From contig NZ_CP126115.1 of assembly GCF_030123505.1 (NCBI RefSeq), forward strand, positions 461,501 through 525,500: a DNA stretch of 64,000 bases. Reading direction: 5' to 3'. Shown here piece by piece: positions 25,605-34,180 of the stretch. This DNA comes from Neobacillus sp. YX16 (GTDB taxonomy: Bacteria > Bacillota > Bacilli > Bacillales > Cytobacillaceae). How positions within the stretch are numbered: position 1 is the first letter of the stretch; each line of letters begins with the position of its first letter. The notes beneath the pieces were generated by a model that worked only from the letters and a program-made list of their open reading frames with translations, was not told the DNA's origin and did not search any database. Position numbers and translations under genes: made by a program.

Positions 25605-28028
25605 ATGATGTCTTCTTGGTTACACATTATGATTTTTATTCCATTTCTTTTTGCAATCGCGGTCCCCTATATTTATAAACAATTGACACCACGTATTCAT
25701 ACGGGATGGTTTGTCCTATTTATTCCTTTAGTGATATTTGCTTATTTATTAACTTATATACCCAATATTTCAGAAGGGAATACTTTCACAGAAACTGTTC
25801 CATGGATTCCAGCCTACGATATTAACTTCATAACATATATGGATGGATTAAGCCTAATTCTAGGATTGTTAATTTCCGGAATTGGTACATTAGTTATCCT
25901 TTATTCTATTTTCTATCTGTCTAAACATCGGGAAGCACTAAATAATTTCTATGTGTATTTATTGATATTTATGGGAGCTATGCTCGGTCTAGTATTTTCT
26001 GATAATATTTTTGTTTTATATGTCTTTTGGGAAACAACAAGTATATCATCTTTCTTATTAATTGCGTATTGGTATGAACGTGAAAAATCACGTTATGGTG
26101 CACAAAAATCAATGTTGATTACGATTTTTGGCGGGCTGGCGATGCTGGCAGGCTTCATCTTGCTCTCTATGATTACGGATACGTATAGCATTCGTGAAAT
26201 GATACGCAATTCAACTGATATTTCATCGCATTCATTGTTTATTCCTGGAATGATATTAATATTAATCGGAGCGTTTACAAAGTCAGCGCAATTCCCATTT
26301 AGTATTTGGTTACCCGATGCAATGGAGGCGCCTACCCCAATAAGTGCTTATTTACATTCTGCAACAATGGTGAAAGCAGGGATTTATTTAGTTGCCCGTA
26401 TGACACCGATTTTCGGTGGTGCAGCAGAATGGTTTTGGCTTGTAACAGGGGTAGGATTGATAACTTTATTATATGGATCTGTAAATGCAGTGAGACAAAC
26501 GGACCTTAAGGCTTTATTGGCCTACTCAACGATTAGTCAATTAGGATTAATCATGAGCCTACTTGGTTTAGGGTCTGCCTCCTTATATTATGGAGTTGGT
26601 ACGGATTCCTCTGTATATGCCATGGCAATATTTGCTGCGATTTTCCACTTAGTTAATCATTCTACATTTAAAGGCTGTCTGTTTATGGTTGTTGGTATTA
26701 TTGACCATGAGACAGGAACTCGAGATATCCGCAGGTTGGGGGGCTTGATGCACCTAATGCCTATATCTTTTACCCTAACCGTGATTGGAAGCTTTGCAAT
26801 GGCTGGCCTTCCACCATTTAATGGTTTTCTAAGTAAGGAAATGTTTTTTACTGCGGTATTAAATGTATCAACAATGTCTGTGTTTAATGCAGAGACATTC
26901 GGTATGGCTATACCAATCATCGCCTGGATTGCCAGTGTTTTTACCTTTATTTATAGCATGATTCTTGTTTTTAAAACCTTTAGAGGTAAGAATAAATCAG
27001 AAAAATTAGGCAGGGTAGTACACGAGGCACCAATTGGGATGTTAATTTCTCCACTTGTCCTTGGTTCTCTAGTTATTATTATTTTCTTTTTTCCGAATGT
27101 CCTTTCACAATACTTATTAAAACCTGCCCTGTATGCAGTGTTACCTACACTGGCTGATACAGGTGAATTGAAAGTGAAAATTAGTGCTTGGCATGGTTGG
27201 AATACTGAGTTATATATGACCTTTGGAGTTATTGGGCTGGGCACATTGTTGTACATTTATCTAAAAAAATGGTATCGAATTTATTACCTATATCCGGACA
27301 ATTTCACGTTAAATAGTATGTATAATCTTGGCCTGGAAAAAATGGAAAGCATATCGAAGTTCATAACAGAGAGGTACATGACAGGGTTTATCCGTGATTA
27401 TTTAGTATATATATTTTCGTTTATCATCCTTGTTGTCGGCGGAGCGATGTGGTTCTTTGATGGATTTTCTTTTGACCCATCTAAAGATGCTCCTGCCAAT
27501 TTTTTTGAAGCGGGATTAATGACTGCGATGATCATTACGGCAATAACCGTACTGTTTTCAAAAAACCGGTTGACCTCCATTGCTGCTGTTGGTGCACTTG
27601 GATTCCTAGTTTCCTTTTTCTTTGTGCTATTTAGAGCACCCGACTTGGCATTAACGCAATTAGTTGTGGAGACAGTTACCACTGCATTATTCTTGCTATG
27701 CTTCTACCACTTGCCTGAGTTGAGAAAGGAAATAAGCCGAATACAGTTCAAAGCAGTAAATGCAGTCATATCAATCGGGGTTGGTGCAGTTGTTACACTA
27801 GTTGCATTATCTGCCAATGGCAATCGTTTATTTGAATCGATTTCAAGTTTTTATGAGAATTCTTATGAATTAGCAGGAGCAAAAAATATTGTAAACTCAA
27901 TCCTCGTGGATTTTCGCGGGATTGATACGATGCTCGAGATTCTAGTTTTATGTATTGCTGGTATTGGTGTGTATACATTAATCAAGGTTAGACCTCCGGG
28001 GAGGGATGGAAATGAAGAAGCCAAATGA
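25605..28028 (+). CDS. mrpA: Na+/H+ antiporter subunit A (MrpA)
   Basis: 807-residue membrane protein, the largest Mrp subunit, with about 20 TM helices. The N-terminal two thirds is NuoL-like (VFWETTSISSFLLIAYW, AMEAPTPISAYLHSATMVKAGIYLVAR, LKALLAYSTISQLGL, with the conserved Glu and Lys of the proton path). The C-terminal part has the MrpA-specific domain (LFRAPDLALTQLVVETVTTALFLL). GGGAGGG precedes ATG 25605 and an adjacent ATG 25608; the second is slightly better spaced. First of seven overlapping genes in standard order; length agrees with B. subtilis MrpA (about 800). The complex drives Na+ export and alkaline pH homeostasis. Confidence 0.97.
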   Translation: MMSSWLHIMIFIPFLFAIAVPYIYKQLTPRIHTGWFVLFIPLVIFAYLLTYIPNISEGNTFTETVPWIPAYDINFITYMDGLSLILGLLISGIGTLVILYSIFYLSKHREALNNFYVYLLIFMGAMLGLVFSDNIFVLYVFWETTSISSFLLIAYWYEREKSRYGAQKSMLITIFGGLAMLAGFILLSMITDTYSIREMIRNSTDISSHSLFIPGMILILIGAFTKSAQFPFSIWLPDAMEAPTPISAYLHSATMVKAGIYLVARMTPIFGGAAEWFWLVTGVGLITLLYGSVNAVRQTDLKALLAYSTISQLGLIMSLLGLGSASLYYGVGTDSSVYAMAIFAAIFHLVNHSTFKGCLFMVVGIIDHETGTRDIRRLGGLMHLMPISFTLTVIGSFAMAGLPPFNGFLSKEMFFTAVLNVSTMSVFNAETFGMAIPIIAWIASVFTFIYSMILVFKTFRGKNKSEKLGRVVHEAPIGMLISPLVLGSLVIIIFFFPNVLSQYLLKPALYAVLPTLADTGELKVKISAWHGWNTELYMTFGVIGLGTLLYIYLKKWYRIYYLYPDNFTLNSMYNLGLEKMESISKFITERYMTGFIRDYLVYIFSFIILVVGGAMWFFDGFSFDPSKDAPANFFEAGLMTAMIITAITVLFSKNRLTSIAAVGALGFLVSFFFVLFRAPDLALTQLVVETVTTALFLLCFYHLPELRKEISRIQFKAVNAVISIGVGAVVTLVALSANGNRLFESISSFYENSYELAGAKNIVNSILVDFRGIDTMLEILVLCIAGIGVYTLIKVRPPGRDGNEEAK

Positions 28029-28437
28029 TGTTATCATTCGAAGTGTAACTAAAGTTGCAGTCGTGATTATTTTTACGTTTGCCATTAATCTTTTTATCTC
28101 AGGACATCATTTTCCCGGCGGTGGATTTATCGGTGGCTTGGTCTTTGCTTCAGGCTTAATCCTCATGTTTTTAACATTTGATATTGAAACAGTTCGTAAT
28201 AATATTCCAGTCGATTTTAAAGTGGTGGCTGCAGTAGGGGTGTTAATTGCTGTTTTGACGGGAGTAGGTGGTATGGTTCTAGATGCTCCATTTTTATCTC
28301 AATCGTTTGGCTACTTTGAGCTGCCGATATTCGGCAAGACAGAGCTTGCTACAGCCGTGATTTTTGATGTAGGGGTAGCTTTAGCTGTTATTGGAACCTC
28401 TATGACGATAATAATGAATATTGGTGATGATCGATAA
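28012..28437 (+). CDS. mrpB: Na+/H+ antiporter subunit B (MrpB)
   Basis: 141-residue membrane protein with about four helices and the family motif GHHFPGGGFIGGLVFASGLIL. The ATG at 28012 is preferred over an in-frame ATG at 28006 because GGGGAGGG (27998-28005) then has normal spacing. It overlaps the end of mrpA by 17 bp and its stop overlaps mrpC by one base. Confidence 0.94.
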   Translation: MKKPNDVIIRSVTKVAVVIIFTFAINLFISGHHFPGGGFIGGLVFASGLILMFLTFDIETVRNNIPVDFKVVAAVGVLIAVLTGVGGMVLDAPFLSQSFGYFELPIFGKTELATAVIFDVGVALAVIGTSMTIIMNIGDDR

Positions 28438-28775
28438 TGGAAACGTTAATGTCTATCCTTGTTGGTATATTATTTGCTATTGGTGTTTACTTGATTTTGA
28501 CGAAAACCTTATTAAGAATCATTTTGGGGACCTCGATTCTTGGACATGGCGTCAATCTACTGATTATCACAATGGGAGGGTTAAAAAAGGGAGGACCGCC
28601 GCTGCTTGGAATCAAGAATCTAACATATGCAGATTCATTACCACAGGCCCTTTTATTAACAGCCATTGTGATAAATTTTGCCACAACAGCTCTTTTTTTA
28701 GTGCTGAGTTATCGTGCATATAAAGTGTTGGGCACGGATGATACAGAACAACTGAGAGGTATTAAGAATGAATAA
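28437..28775 (+). CDS. mrpC: Na+/H+ antiporter subunit C (MrpC)
   Basis: 112-residue NuoK-like subunit with three helices, including LGTSILGHGVNLLIITMGGL and LPQALLLTAIVINFATTALFL. The start overlaps the mrpB stop (TAATG) and the end overlaps mrpD by 8 bp. Length equals the family norm. Confidence 0.95.
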   Translation: METLMSILVGILFAIGVYLILTKTLLRIILGTSILGHGVNLLIITMGGLKKGGPPLLGIKNLTYADSLPQALLLTAIVINFATTALFLVLSYRAYKVLGTDDTEQLRGIKNE

Positions 28776-30258
28776 TTTGATCATTTTGCCAATCATTATC
28801 CCCATTATAGTGGGAATGATTATGGTGATCTTTAGGAAAAATATAAAATTGCAAAGATTTTTAAGTGTTCTTTCTACAATAGCGATAAGCATTTCGACTC
28901 TTTTGCTGATTACTCAAATTCATACTAAGGGGATTCAAACTCTACATTTAGGCGGCTGGGAAGCTCCCTTTGGGGTAAGTATGGTGGCTGATATGTTTTC
29001 AGCAATACTGATACTGGTAACGAGCATCGTCTCACTTTGTTGTTTATTATTTGCTTTTCACTCCATTGGAAAAGAGAGAGAAGCCAACTACTTTTACCCG
29101 CTTTTTTTGTTTCTAATTACTGGGGTTAATGGTTCCTTTATCACCGGAGATATTTTCAATTTATTTGTTTGCTTCGAAGTGATGCTGGTTTCATCCTATG
29201 TGTTGATTTCACTGGGAGGTACGAGAAATCAGCTCAGCGAGTCTATTAAATATATATTGATTAACATCATCTCATCCTTCCTTTTTCTAGTTGCTATTGC
29301 ATTCCTTTATGCAATGACCGGCACACTGAATTTTGCACACCTCTCGATTCGTGTTGCCGAGGTTGGACAAGAGGGTCTTATGACTACAGTTGCCATTTTA
29401 TTTTTAATTGTATTTAGTTTAAAAGCAGGTCTTTTTCTATTCTTTTGGCTTCCAGGCTCCTACAGTGCTCCTCCAACTGCGATCTCAGCTATTTTTGCCG
29501 CTTTGTTAACGAAGGTAGGAATCTATGCCATTATAAGAGTTTTTACACTCGTCTTTTATCATGAGCCAGAGGTGACCCATTTATTTATCGGAATATTAGC
29601 TGCGGTAACGATGCTATTAGGAGCAATTGGGGCAGTCGCTTTTTGGGATATTAAAAGAATATTGACCTATAACGTTATTGTAGGCGTGGGATTTATATTA
29701 GCAGGGGTTGCATCCTATACAACAGAAGGGATGACTGGATCTCTTTTCTATCTGATTCACGATATGGTTGTGAAGGCACTGATTTTCCTTTTAGGAGGAA
29801 CAATCATACATCTTACTGGAACGAGTAAGCTTAAAGAAATAAGCGGTCTTATCCGCTTGCACCCGGGATTAGGCTGGATGTTTTTTATTGCGGCATTGTC
29901 ACTGTCAGGCATTCCGCCGTTAAGCGGCTTTTTAGGGAAAATTTTCATAACAGAAGGGACCTTTGAAAGAGGATACTTATGGTTGGGGGGAGTTGGTTTG
30001 TTTACCAGCCTTCTGGTCCTGTATTCGATAATGAAAATCTTTATGAATGTCTTTTGGGGGTATACCGACTTAACAGAGGAGAATGAGAAAGGGACGACAA
30101 AGGGGTTAATGTTACCAATAGGAATCCTTACCATAATAACGATTGCTCTCGGATTAGGTGCAGAAGGGATTCATGATTACGTTGATATTGCGGTAGAAGG
30201 CTTAATGAATCCAAGCCTATATATTGAAGCAGTCTTGGGCGGCAATCTTGGTCATTAG
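28768..30258 (+). CDS. mrpD: Na+/H+ antiporter subunit D (MrpD)
   Basis: 496-residue NuoN/NuoM-like subunit with about 14 helices. Landmarks are NLFVCFEVMLVSSYVLISLGG (conserved Glu in TM5), FWLPGSYSAPPTAISAIFAALLTKVGIYAI (conserved Lys region) and ALIFLLGGTIIHLTGT. It overlaps mrpC by 8 bp. A 41-bp gap with its own binding site separates it from mrpE. Confidence 0.96.
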   Translation: MNNLIILPIIIPIIVGMIMVIFRKNIKLQRFLSVLSTIAISISTLLLITQIHTKGIQTLHLGGWEAPFGVSMVADMFSAILILVTSIVSLCCLLFAFHSIGKEREANYFYPLFLFLITGVNGSFITGDIFNLFVCFEVMLVSSYVLISLGGTRNQLSESIKYILINIISSFLFLVAIAFLYAMTGTLNFAHLSIRVAEVGQEGLMTTVAILFLIVFSLKAGLFLFFWLPGSYSAPPTAISAIFAALLTKVGIYAIIRVFTLVFYHEPEVTHLFIGILAAVTMLLGAIGAVAFWDIKRILTYNVIVGVGFILAGVASYTTEGMTGSLFYLIHDMVVKALIFLLGGTIIHLTGTSKLKEISGLIRLHPGLGWMFFIAALSLSGIPPLSGFLGKIFITEGTFERGYLWLGGVGLFTSLLVLYSIMKIFMNVFWGYTDLTEENEKGTTKGLMLPIGILTIITIALGLGAEGIHDYVDIAVEGLMNPSLYIEAVLGGNLGH

Positions 30259-30299
30259 ATCAAAATTGTTATCTTTATATATGGAAAGGGGTGGTACCG

Positions 30300-30779
30300 A
30301 TGCCCATGCAAGTATTAGTTAATTTATTAATTGGTGTAATCTGGATGTTTCTTCAGGATGATTGGAGTGTATTAACATTCTTTAGTGGTTACCTATTTGG
30401 TTTATTGGTGCTTTATATATTACGCAGATATCTTCCTACTAAATTCTATTTGGTCACATTACTTGCAATTGTTCAACTTTTTTTCGTGTTTATTTATGAA
30501 TTATTTACATCTAGTATCTTGGTAATTCGACAAATTCTTCGACCAAAGATCAATATTACACCAGGGATATTTACTTTGGAAACAGAGCTAGAAGGGGATC
30601 TAGAGGTTACGTTACTAGCCTTACTTCTAACTTTAACCCCTGGTTCTGTTGTGGTAGAAGTAACTTCAGATAGTAAAAAGTTTTATATCCATGCAATGGA
30701 TATCCCAGAATCAAGCAATGCAGTTCTTCAATCTAAGGCTAAGTTTGAAAAGGCTATTAAGAAGGTGACACGAGCATGA
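30300..30779 (+). CDS. mrpE: Na+/H+ antiporter subunit E (MrpE)
   Basis: 159-residue subunit with an N-terminal membrane region and the characteristic LLLTLTPGSVVVEVTSDSKKFYIHAMD segment. The ATG at 30300 is chosen because GAAAGGGG lies correctly before it; the in-frame GTG at 30291 falls inside that binding site. Overlaps mrpF by 4 bp (ATGA). Confidence 0.94.
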   Translation: MPMQVLVNLLIGVIWMFLQDDWSVLTFFSGYLFGLLVLYILRRYLPTKFYLVTLLAIVQLFFVFIYELFTSSILVIRQILRPKINITPGIFTLETELEGDLEVTLLALLLTLTPGSVVVEVTSDSKKFYIHAMDIPESSNAVLQSKAKFEKAIKKVTRA

Positions 30780-31060
30780 TACAGGGAATTTTAATTTGTT
30801 CATTAGTATTTCTTAGTTTTGCTATATTTGCAACCATATTTCGATTGGTAAAGGGGCCGACTGCGCCAGATAGAATTCAGGCGCTGGATGCATTAGGAAT
30901 TAATATCATTTCTGGAGTTGCAATTTTTTCTGTTTTTATAAGAAGTACTGGTTTTTTTGAAGTCATTTTATTAATTGGAATCCTTTCCTTTATCGGGACA
31001 ATTGCCTTTGCGAGATATATAGAAAGAGGTGTGGTCATTGAGCGTAATAATTCCGAGTGA
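30776..31060 (+). CDS. mrpF: Na+/H+ antiporter subunit F (MrpF)
   Basis: 94-residue, three-helix subunit with RLVKGPTAPDRIQALDALG, the family hallmark, and FIGTIAFARYIERGV at the end. Overlaps both neighbours. Confidence 0.95.
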   Translation: MIQGILICSLVFLSFAIFATIFRLVKGPTAPDRIQALDALGINIISGVAIFSVFIRSTGFFEVILLIGILSFIGTIAFARYIERGVVIERNNSE

Positions 31061-31400
31061 ACACATTGCGGTTTTGTTAATATTAATTGGTACCATCTTT
31101 AGCTTTTTAAGTGCAGTTGGATTAATCCGTCTCCCTGATATTTATACCCGCGCGCATGCACTTTCAAAAGGGTCAACGATTGGAGTCCTTTTTACGCTTG
31201 TAGGAACCTTCCTTTTTTTCGTGTTAGAAGGATTTTTTAGTATTCGTTTATTTCTTGGTATATTCTTTGTATTTCTAACAGCACCTGTGGCTGGACATAT
31301 TATTGTCAGAGCAGCGTATCGCTCAAATGTCGCTCTCGCTAAGGAAAGCGTGCAGGATGACTTGAAGGAAGTTATTGGTCAAGTAAAAGAGAATAAATAA
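31038..31400 (+). CDS. mrpG: Na+/H+ antiporter subunit G (MrpG)
   Basis: 120-residue, three-helix subunit with FLSAVGLIRLPDIYTRAHALSKGSTIG and FVFLTAPVAGHIIVRAAYRS. The TTG at 31038 follows AGAGGTG (31026-31032); an in-frame GTG at 31029 lies inside that site. It overlaps mrpF by 23 bp and closes the operon before a terminator. Confidence 0.93.
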   Translation: MSVIIPSEHIAVLLILIGTIFSFLSAVGLIRLPDIYTRAHALSKGSTIGVLFTLVGTFLFFVLEGFFSIRLFLGIFFVFLTAPVAGHIIVRAAYRSNVALAKESVQDDLKEVIGQVKENK

Positions 31401-31406
31401 AGCAGC

Positions 31407-31449
31407 AACGCAGTAGAGAAAAGCGCAAAATAGATCTGCGTTTTTTTTT
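31407..31449 (+). terminator. Terminator of the mrp operon
   Basis: AACGCAG (31407-31413) pairs with CTGCGTT (31436-31442), followed by a run of nine T. The loop is long (22 bases). Confidence 0.75.
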
Positions 31450-31560
31450 ATTTCTAAAAAAAACACACAAATTTAGAAAGTAGATCTGCCTTAAAATCCG
31501 ACATTCATTTTACGTGTTTTAGGGGTTAAAGCCTTATTTGGAAGGGCTCCAGCCCCTGCT

Positions 31561-31757
31561 AATCAAACGTTTGATTAACATAATAATTTGTCGAAAATCG
31601 TTACAGTTTGTTATACCTTGCATTTTTTGACTGCTACTGAAGGTTACTGAAGGTTTTTAGGGAAAACCAAGCCTAATTTACGACAAAAATTTCCCCGAAA
31701 ATAACTCAAAGTTCATTTTTTAAAAGGGATTATGCCCATTTAATCAAACGTTTGTTT
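31561..31757. repeat. Second copy of the AATCAAACGTTTGATT-bounded repeat
   Basis: AATCAAACGTTTGATT at 31561-31576 and AATCAAACGTTTGTTT at 31742-31757 bound a non-coding unit of 181 bp. It shares blocks with the 17171-17530 tract (CAGTTTGTT near the start, CGACAA near the middle, a T-rich run just before the closing palindrome). The rest of the 473-bp gap between mrpG and the quinone oxidoreductase holds only the mrp terminator. Confidence 0.55.
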
Positions 31758-31873
31758 AAGATATATATTGTCAGTAGTTGTCGTCTCGTCCATTTTTAAA
31801 AGCGGTTTTTTTGTATCTCCTCCTAAAAAGCTATACAATGTGAACTATATTTTTGAATGTGAGGAGCAGAAGA

Positions 31874-32839
31874 ATGAAAGCACTTATCTTTGAAAGTTTT
31901 GGTGGACCCGAGGTATTACAATATAAAGATATTCCTGATCCTGTCATTAGTGAAAATGAAATCTTGGTAAGGATGAAGGCGATAGGATTAAATTTTGCAG
32001 ATATATACCGTCGAAAAGGGAATTATCATCTAGCCGGTCAGCCCCCGTATATATTGGGTTATGAGGGCTCAGGAATTGTGGAAAAAGTCGGTGCCGGCAT
32101 TACAACAATAAAAGTTGGAGATCGAATTGCATTTGCAGATGTGCCATTTGCAAATGCTGAGTTAGTCTCAGTTCCTTTGGAAAAGGCCATTCCATTACCA
32201 GATGAGATATCCTTTGAAACTGCTTCGGCTGTATTACTACAAGGTTTAACAGCCCACTACTTAACAAGAGACAGTTATGAGGTTAAAGAAGGAAAATTAG
32301 TCCTCGTCCATGCTGCTGCAGGCGGCGTTGGTCAAATTCTTATTCAAATTGCAAAATTATTAGGCGGACAAGTTATTGGCCTTACTTCTTCACTTGTGAA
32401 GTCTAAAGCTGCATATTCAGCAGGAGCGGATCATGTTTTTTTATACAATGATAACTGGATTGAGGAAGTAAGGAAGGTAACAAATGGATTTGGTGTGGAT
32501 GTTGTTTATGAATCTATAGGTTCTACTCTTCAGGAAAGCTTTGAGGTTACTAAAGTTGGAGGTACCGTTGTTTTTTATGGTATGGCAGGGGGTGACCCTG
32601 CTCTGGTCGATCCACGAATGCTTATGGATACTTCGAAAACATTAACTGGCGGAGACCTTTGGAATGTTCTTACTTCCTTAGAGGAAAGAAAAGAACGCTC
32701 AAAACAATTATTTGATTGGATCCTAGAAGGGAATATTAACATACAAGAACCAATGATTTTCCCTTTAAAGGATGGCTCAGACGCACATACTTTACTAGAA
32801 AGCCGCAAAAGTACAGGGAAAATTTTATTACAACCTTAA
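31874..32839 (+). CDS. Zinc-free quinone oxidoreductase (MDR superfamily)
   Basis: 321-residue NADPH-dependent oxidoreductase of the quinone reductase/zeta-crystallin group. The NADPH-binding loop reads VHAAAGGVGQILIQIAKLLG, and the N-terminal domain has LNFADIYRRKGNY and PYILGYEGSG. Zinc ligands of alcohol dehydrogenases are absent. The ATG at 31874 follows GAGGAG; a longer frame from 31853 would add unlike residues. Monocistronic, ending in a long terminator. Confidence 0.9.
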   Translation: MKALIFESFGGPEVLQYKDIPDPVISENEILVRMKAIGLNFADIYRRKGNYHLAGQPPYILGYEGSGIVEKVGAGITTIKVGDRIAFADVPFANAELVSVPLEKAIPLPDEISFETASAVLLQGLTAHYLTRDSYEVKEGKLVLVHAAAGGVGQILIQIAKLLGGQVIGLTSSLVKSKAAYSAGADHVFLYNDNWIEEVRKVTNGFGVDVVYESIGSTLQESFEVTKVGGTVVFYGMAGGDPALVDPRMLMDTSKTLTGGDLWNVLTSLEERKERSKQLFDWILEGNINIQEPMIFPLKDGSDAHTLLESRKSTGKILLQP

Positions 32840-32852
32840 ATGATGTTTGAAG

Positions 32853-32918
32853 AAGCTCTTTTTTTTCATTCTTTCCCTTTTGTTGGGAATAATGAAAGAA
32901 AAGGGCTTTTTACATTGA
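32853..32918 (+). terminator. Long terminator hairpin of the quinone oxidoreductase gene
   Basis: AAGCTCTTTTTT-type and CATTCTTTCCC segments pair back with GGGAATAATG and AGAAAAGGGCTT around a TTTTGTT loop, with a bulge, and end in a T run. Confidence 0.65.
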
Positions 32919-32942
32919 ATATCACATCTAGGAGTTGCTTGT

Positions 32943-34139
32943 ATGTATTTTTTAATAAATTTATTGGGCTTGTTTGTGGTGATGGGAGTTGTATTTCTGT
33001 GTTCTCCCCAAAAGAAAGAAGTTAAATGGAAAGCGATTTTCTCCCTTGTTGTAGTCGAATTGCTCATAACCTGGTTTATGTTGGGAACAGATATTGGCAG
33101 CTGGGTTATTAATCAAATCGCAGCATTCTTTACGTGGTTAATTGCCTGTGCGAGTGAAGGGATTGCGTTTGTATTTCCGAGTGCCATGGCAAATGAGACA
33201 ATAGACTTTTTCTTCAGTGCTCTGCTGCCGATTATTTTCATTGTGACGTTTTTTGATATTTTATCTTATTTTGGTATTTTGACATGGATTATTGATAAGG
33301 TGGGCTGGCTCATTTCCAAGGTTTCAAGAATGCCCAAACTAGAAAGCTTTTTCTCGATTCAAATGATGTTCTTAGGTAACACGGAAGCACTAGCGGTGAT
33401 TCGGAACCAACTTTCAGTGTTAAAAGATTATCGATTACTTACCTTTGGTATTATGAGTATGAGTAGTATCAGCGGCTCAATAATAGGTGCGTATTTATCC
33501 ATGGTTCCAGCTACCTACGTTTTTAGTGCCATTCCATTGAACTGTTTAAATGCTCTCATTGTTGTCAGTATCTTAAATCCGATCACTGTCCCAAAAGAAG
33601 AAGATATCATATATGAACCGCCAAAGTCGGAGAAAAAGGACTTCTTCTCAACGATATCAAACAGTATGTTGGTTGGAATGAATATGGTAATCGTAATTTT
33701 AGCAATGGTTATTGGATATGTAGCGTTAACAGCTGCTCTTAATGGAATATTAGGGGTGTTTATCGAGGGTCTTACGATACAAAAAATCTTTTCTTTTATC
33801 TTTAGTCCATTTGCCTTCTTGCTCGGCTTACCTGTTAAGGATGCCCTTTATGTAGCTCAGTTAATGGGAATAAAATTAGCAACGAATGAATTTGTCGCCA
33901 TGATGGACTTGAAAAATCAATTGGATACATTGTCACCGCATACAGTTGCTGTTGCAACGACATTTTTAACATCGTTTGCCAATTTTAGTACGGTGGGGAT
34001 GATTTATGGAACATTTAATTCAGTTCTAGGGGAGGGAAAATCTGCAATTATTGGTAGGAACGTATGGAAGCTTCTCGTCAGCGGAATTGCAGTTTCATTG
34101 TTAAGTGCGATGATTGTTGGATTGTTTGTCTGGAATTAA
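32943..34139 (+). CDS. CNT-family nucleoside transporter (NupC/NupG type)
   Basis: 398-residue concentrative nucleoside transporter with about 10 helices. Family blocks are visible: FFSIQMMFLGNTEALAVIRNQL, MSSISGSIIGAYLSM and FANFSTVGMIYGTFNSV. The ATG follows AGGAG by 8 bp. It couples Na+ or H+ entry to nucleoside uptake. Length equals the Bacillus NupC/NupG proteins; purine versus pyrimidine preference cannot be told. Ends in a perfect bidirectional terminator shared with the RND gene. Confidence 0.92.
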   Translation: MYFLINLLGLFVVMGVVFLCSPQKKEVKWKAIFSLVVVELLITWFMLGTDIGSWVINQIAAFFTWLIACASEGIAFVFPSAMANETIDFFFSALLPIIFIVTFFDILSYFGILTWIIDKVGWLISKVSRMPKLESFFSIQMMFLGNTEALAVIRNQLSVLKDYRLLTFGIMSMSSISGSIIGAYLSMVPATYVFSAIPLNCLNALIVVSILNPITVPKEEDIIYEPPKSEKKDFFSTISNSMLVGMNMVIVILAMVIGYVALTAALNGILGVFIEGLTIQKIFSFIFSPFAFLLGLPVKDALYVAQLMGIKLATNEFVAMMDLKNQLDTLSPHTVAVATTFLTSFANFSTVGMIYGTFNSVLGEGKSAIIGRNVWKLLVSGIAVSLLSAMIVGLFVWN

Positions 34140-34177
34140 AAAACCTGAAAGTGACTTGTCACTTTCAGGTTTTTTTT
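34138..34177. terminator. Bidirectional terminator between nucleoside transporter and RND exporter
   Basis: AAACCTGAAAGTGAC (34141-34155) and GTCACTTTCAGGTTT (34158-34172) form a 15-bp perfect stem with a TT loop, A run on the left and T run on the right, between convergent genes. Confidence 0.95.
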
Positions 34178-34180
34178 AGA

